DNA of 64,000 nucleotides from Pseudomonas sp. GR 6-02. GTDB taxonomy: Bacteria; Pseudomonadota; Gammaproteobacteria; Pseudomonadales; Pseudomonadaceae. Positions 63,997 to 64,000 of this stretch are shown one piece after another; within the stretch, counting starts at the first letter, position 1; the number at the start of each line of letters is the position of its first letter. Under the pieces are notes generated by a model. It saw nothing but the letters and a program-made list of their open reading frames with translations, ran no database searches and was not told where the DNA came from. The DNA is taken from contig NZ_CP011567.1 of assembly GCF_001655615.1 (NCBI RefSeq), forward strand, positions 5,862,001 to 5,926,000, written 5' to 3'. A program made the translations under genes and the position numbers.

Positions 63997-64000
63997 GTAA

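Overview
The window is chromosomal DNA of a Pseudomonas, most probably of the P. fluorescens group. This rests on the gene order (dav–pqq–rsmY–acyl-CoA dehydrogenases–bio, then creBCD, then the sarcosine/glycine-betaine cluster), on protein sequences typical of the genus, and on many REP/REPIN palindromes of the kind scattered through P. fluorescens genomes. There is no tRNA, rRNA, CRISPR array, transposase or prophage gene.

Layout. 1–1.8 kb: end of the lysine 2-monooxygenase gene (davB) and davA, the delta-aminovalerate route of lysine breakdown. 1.9–9.7 kb: pyrroloquinoline quinone cluster pqqF-A-B-C-D-E plus an S9 peptidase, with an attenuator hairpin after pqqA. 9.9–12.2 kb: class III aminotransferase divergent from a LysR regulator. 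12.25–12.45 kb: the GacA-controlled small RNA rsmY with its upstream activating palindrome. 12.5–19.6 kb: three paralogous acyl-CoA dehydrogenases with a GGDEF protein between the second and third; the third has PsrA-like operators. 19.9–24.9 kb: a small flagellar-hook-like protein and the biotin operon bioBFHCD. 25–31.5 kb: ComF, ModE-like regulator, PhoX phosphatase, SrkA kinase, RarD, GcvR. 32–38.6 kb: malate synthase G, a response regulator, a cNMP/CBS/DUF294 protein with a DEDD exonuclease, and a glutathione S-transferase. 38.9–43 kb: creBCD and a retropepsin-like protein. 43.4–45.8 kb: acyltransferase, DUF2780 protein, a cold-shock gene with a lux-box-like palindrome upstream, and an 84-residue orphan. 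45.9–61 kb: one-carbon/betaine catabolism (fdhA, purU, soxGADB, glyA, ltaE, an SDR, gbcB, gbcA). 61–64 kb: a metallophosphoesterase and a membrane-anchored di-haem cytochrome.

How the genes work together. GbcAB removes a methyl group from glycine betaine and releases formaldehyde. SoxBDAG demethylates sarcosine to glycine and passes the one-carbon unit to tetrahydrofolate or formaldehyde. GlyA interconverts glycine and serine. FdhA oxidises formaldehyde and PurU turns 10-formyl-THF into formate. The dimethylglycine demethylase and choline-uptake genes are not in the window. The acyl-CoA dehydrogenases feed beta-oxidation, whose acetyl-CoA can enter the glyoxylate shunt through GlcB.

The best non-coding finds are rsmY with a full GacA box, a perfect 20-bp lux-box-like palindrome before the cold-shock gene, overlapping PsrA-like boxes before an acyl-CoA dehydrogenase, the pqqA attenuator, and a perfect 39-bp hairpin inside the biotin operon.
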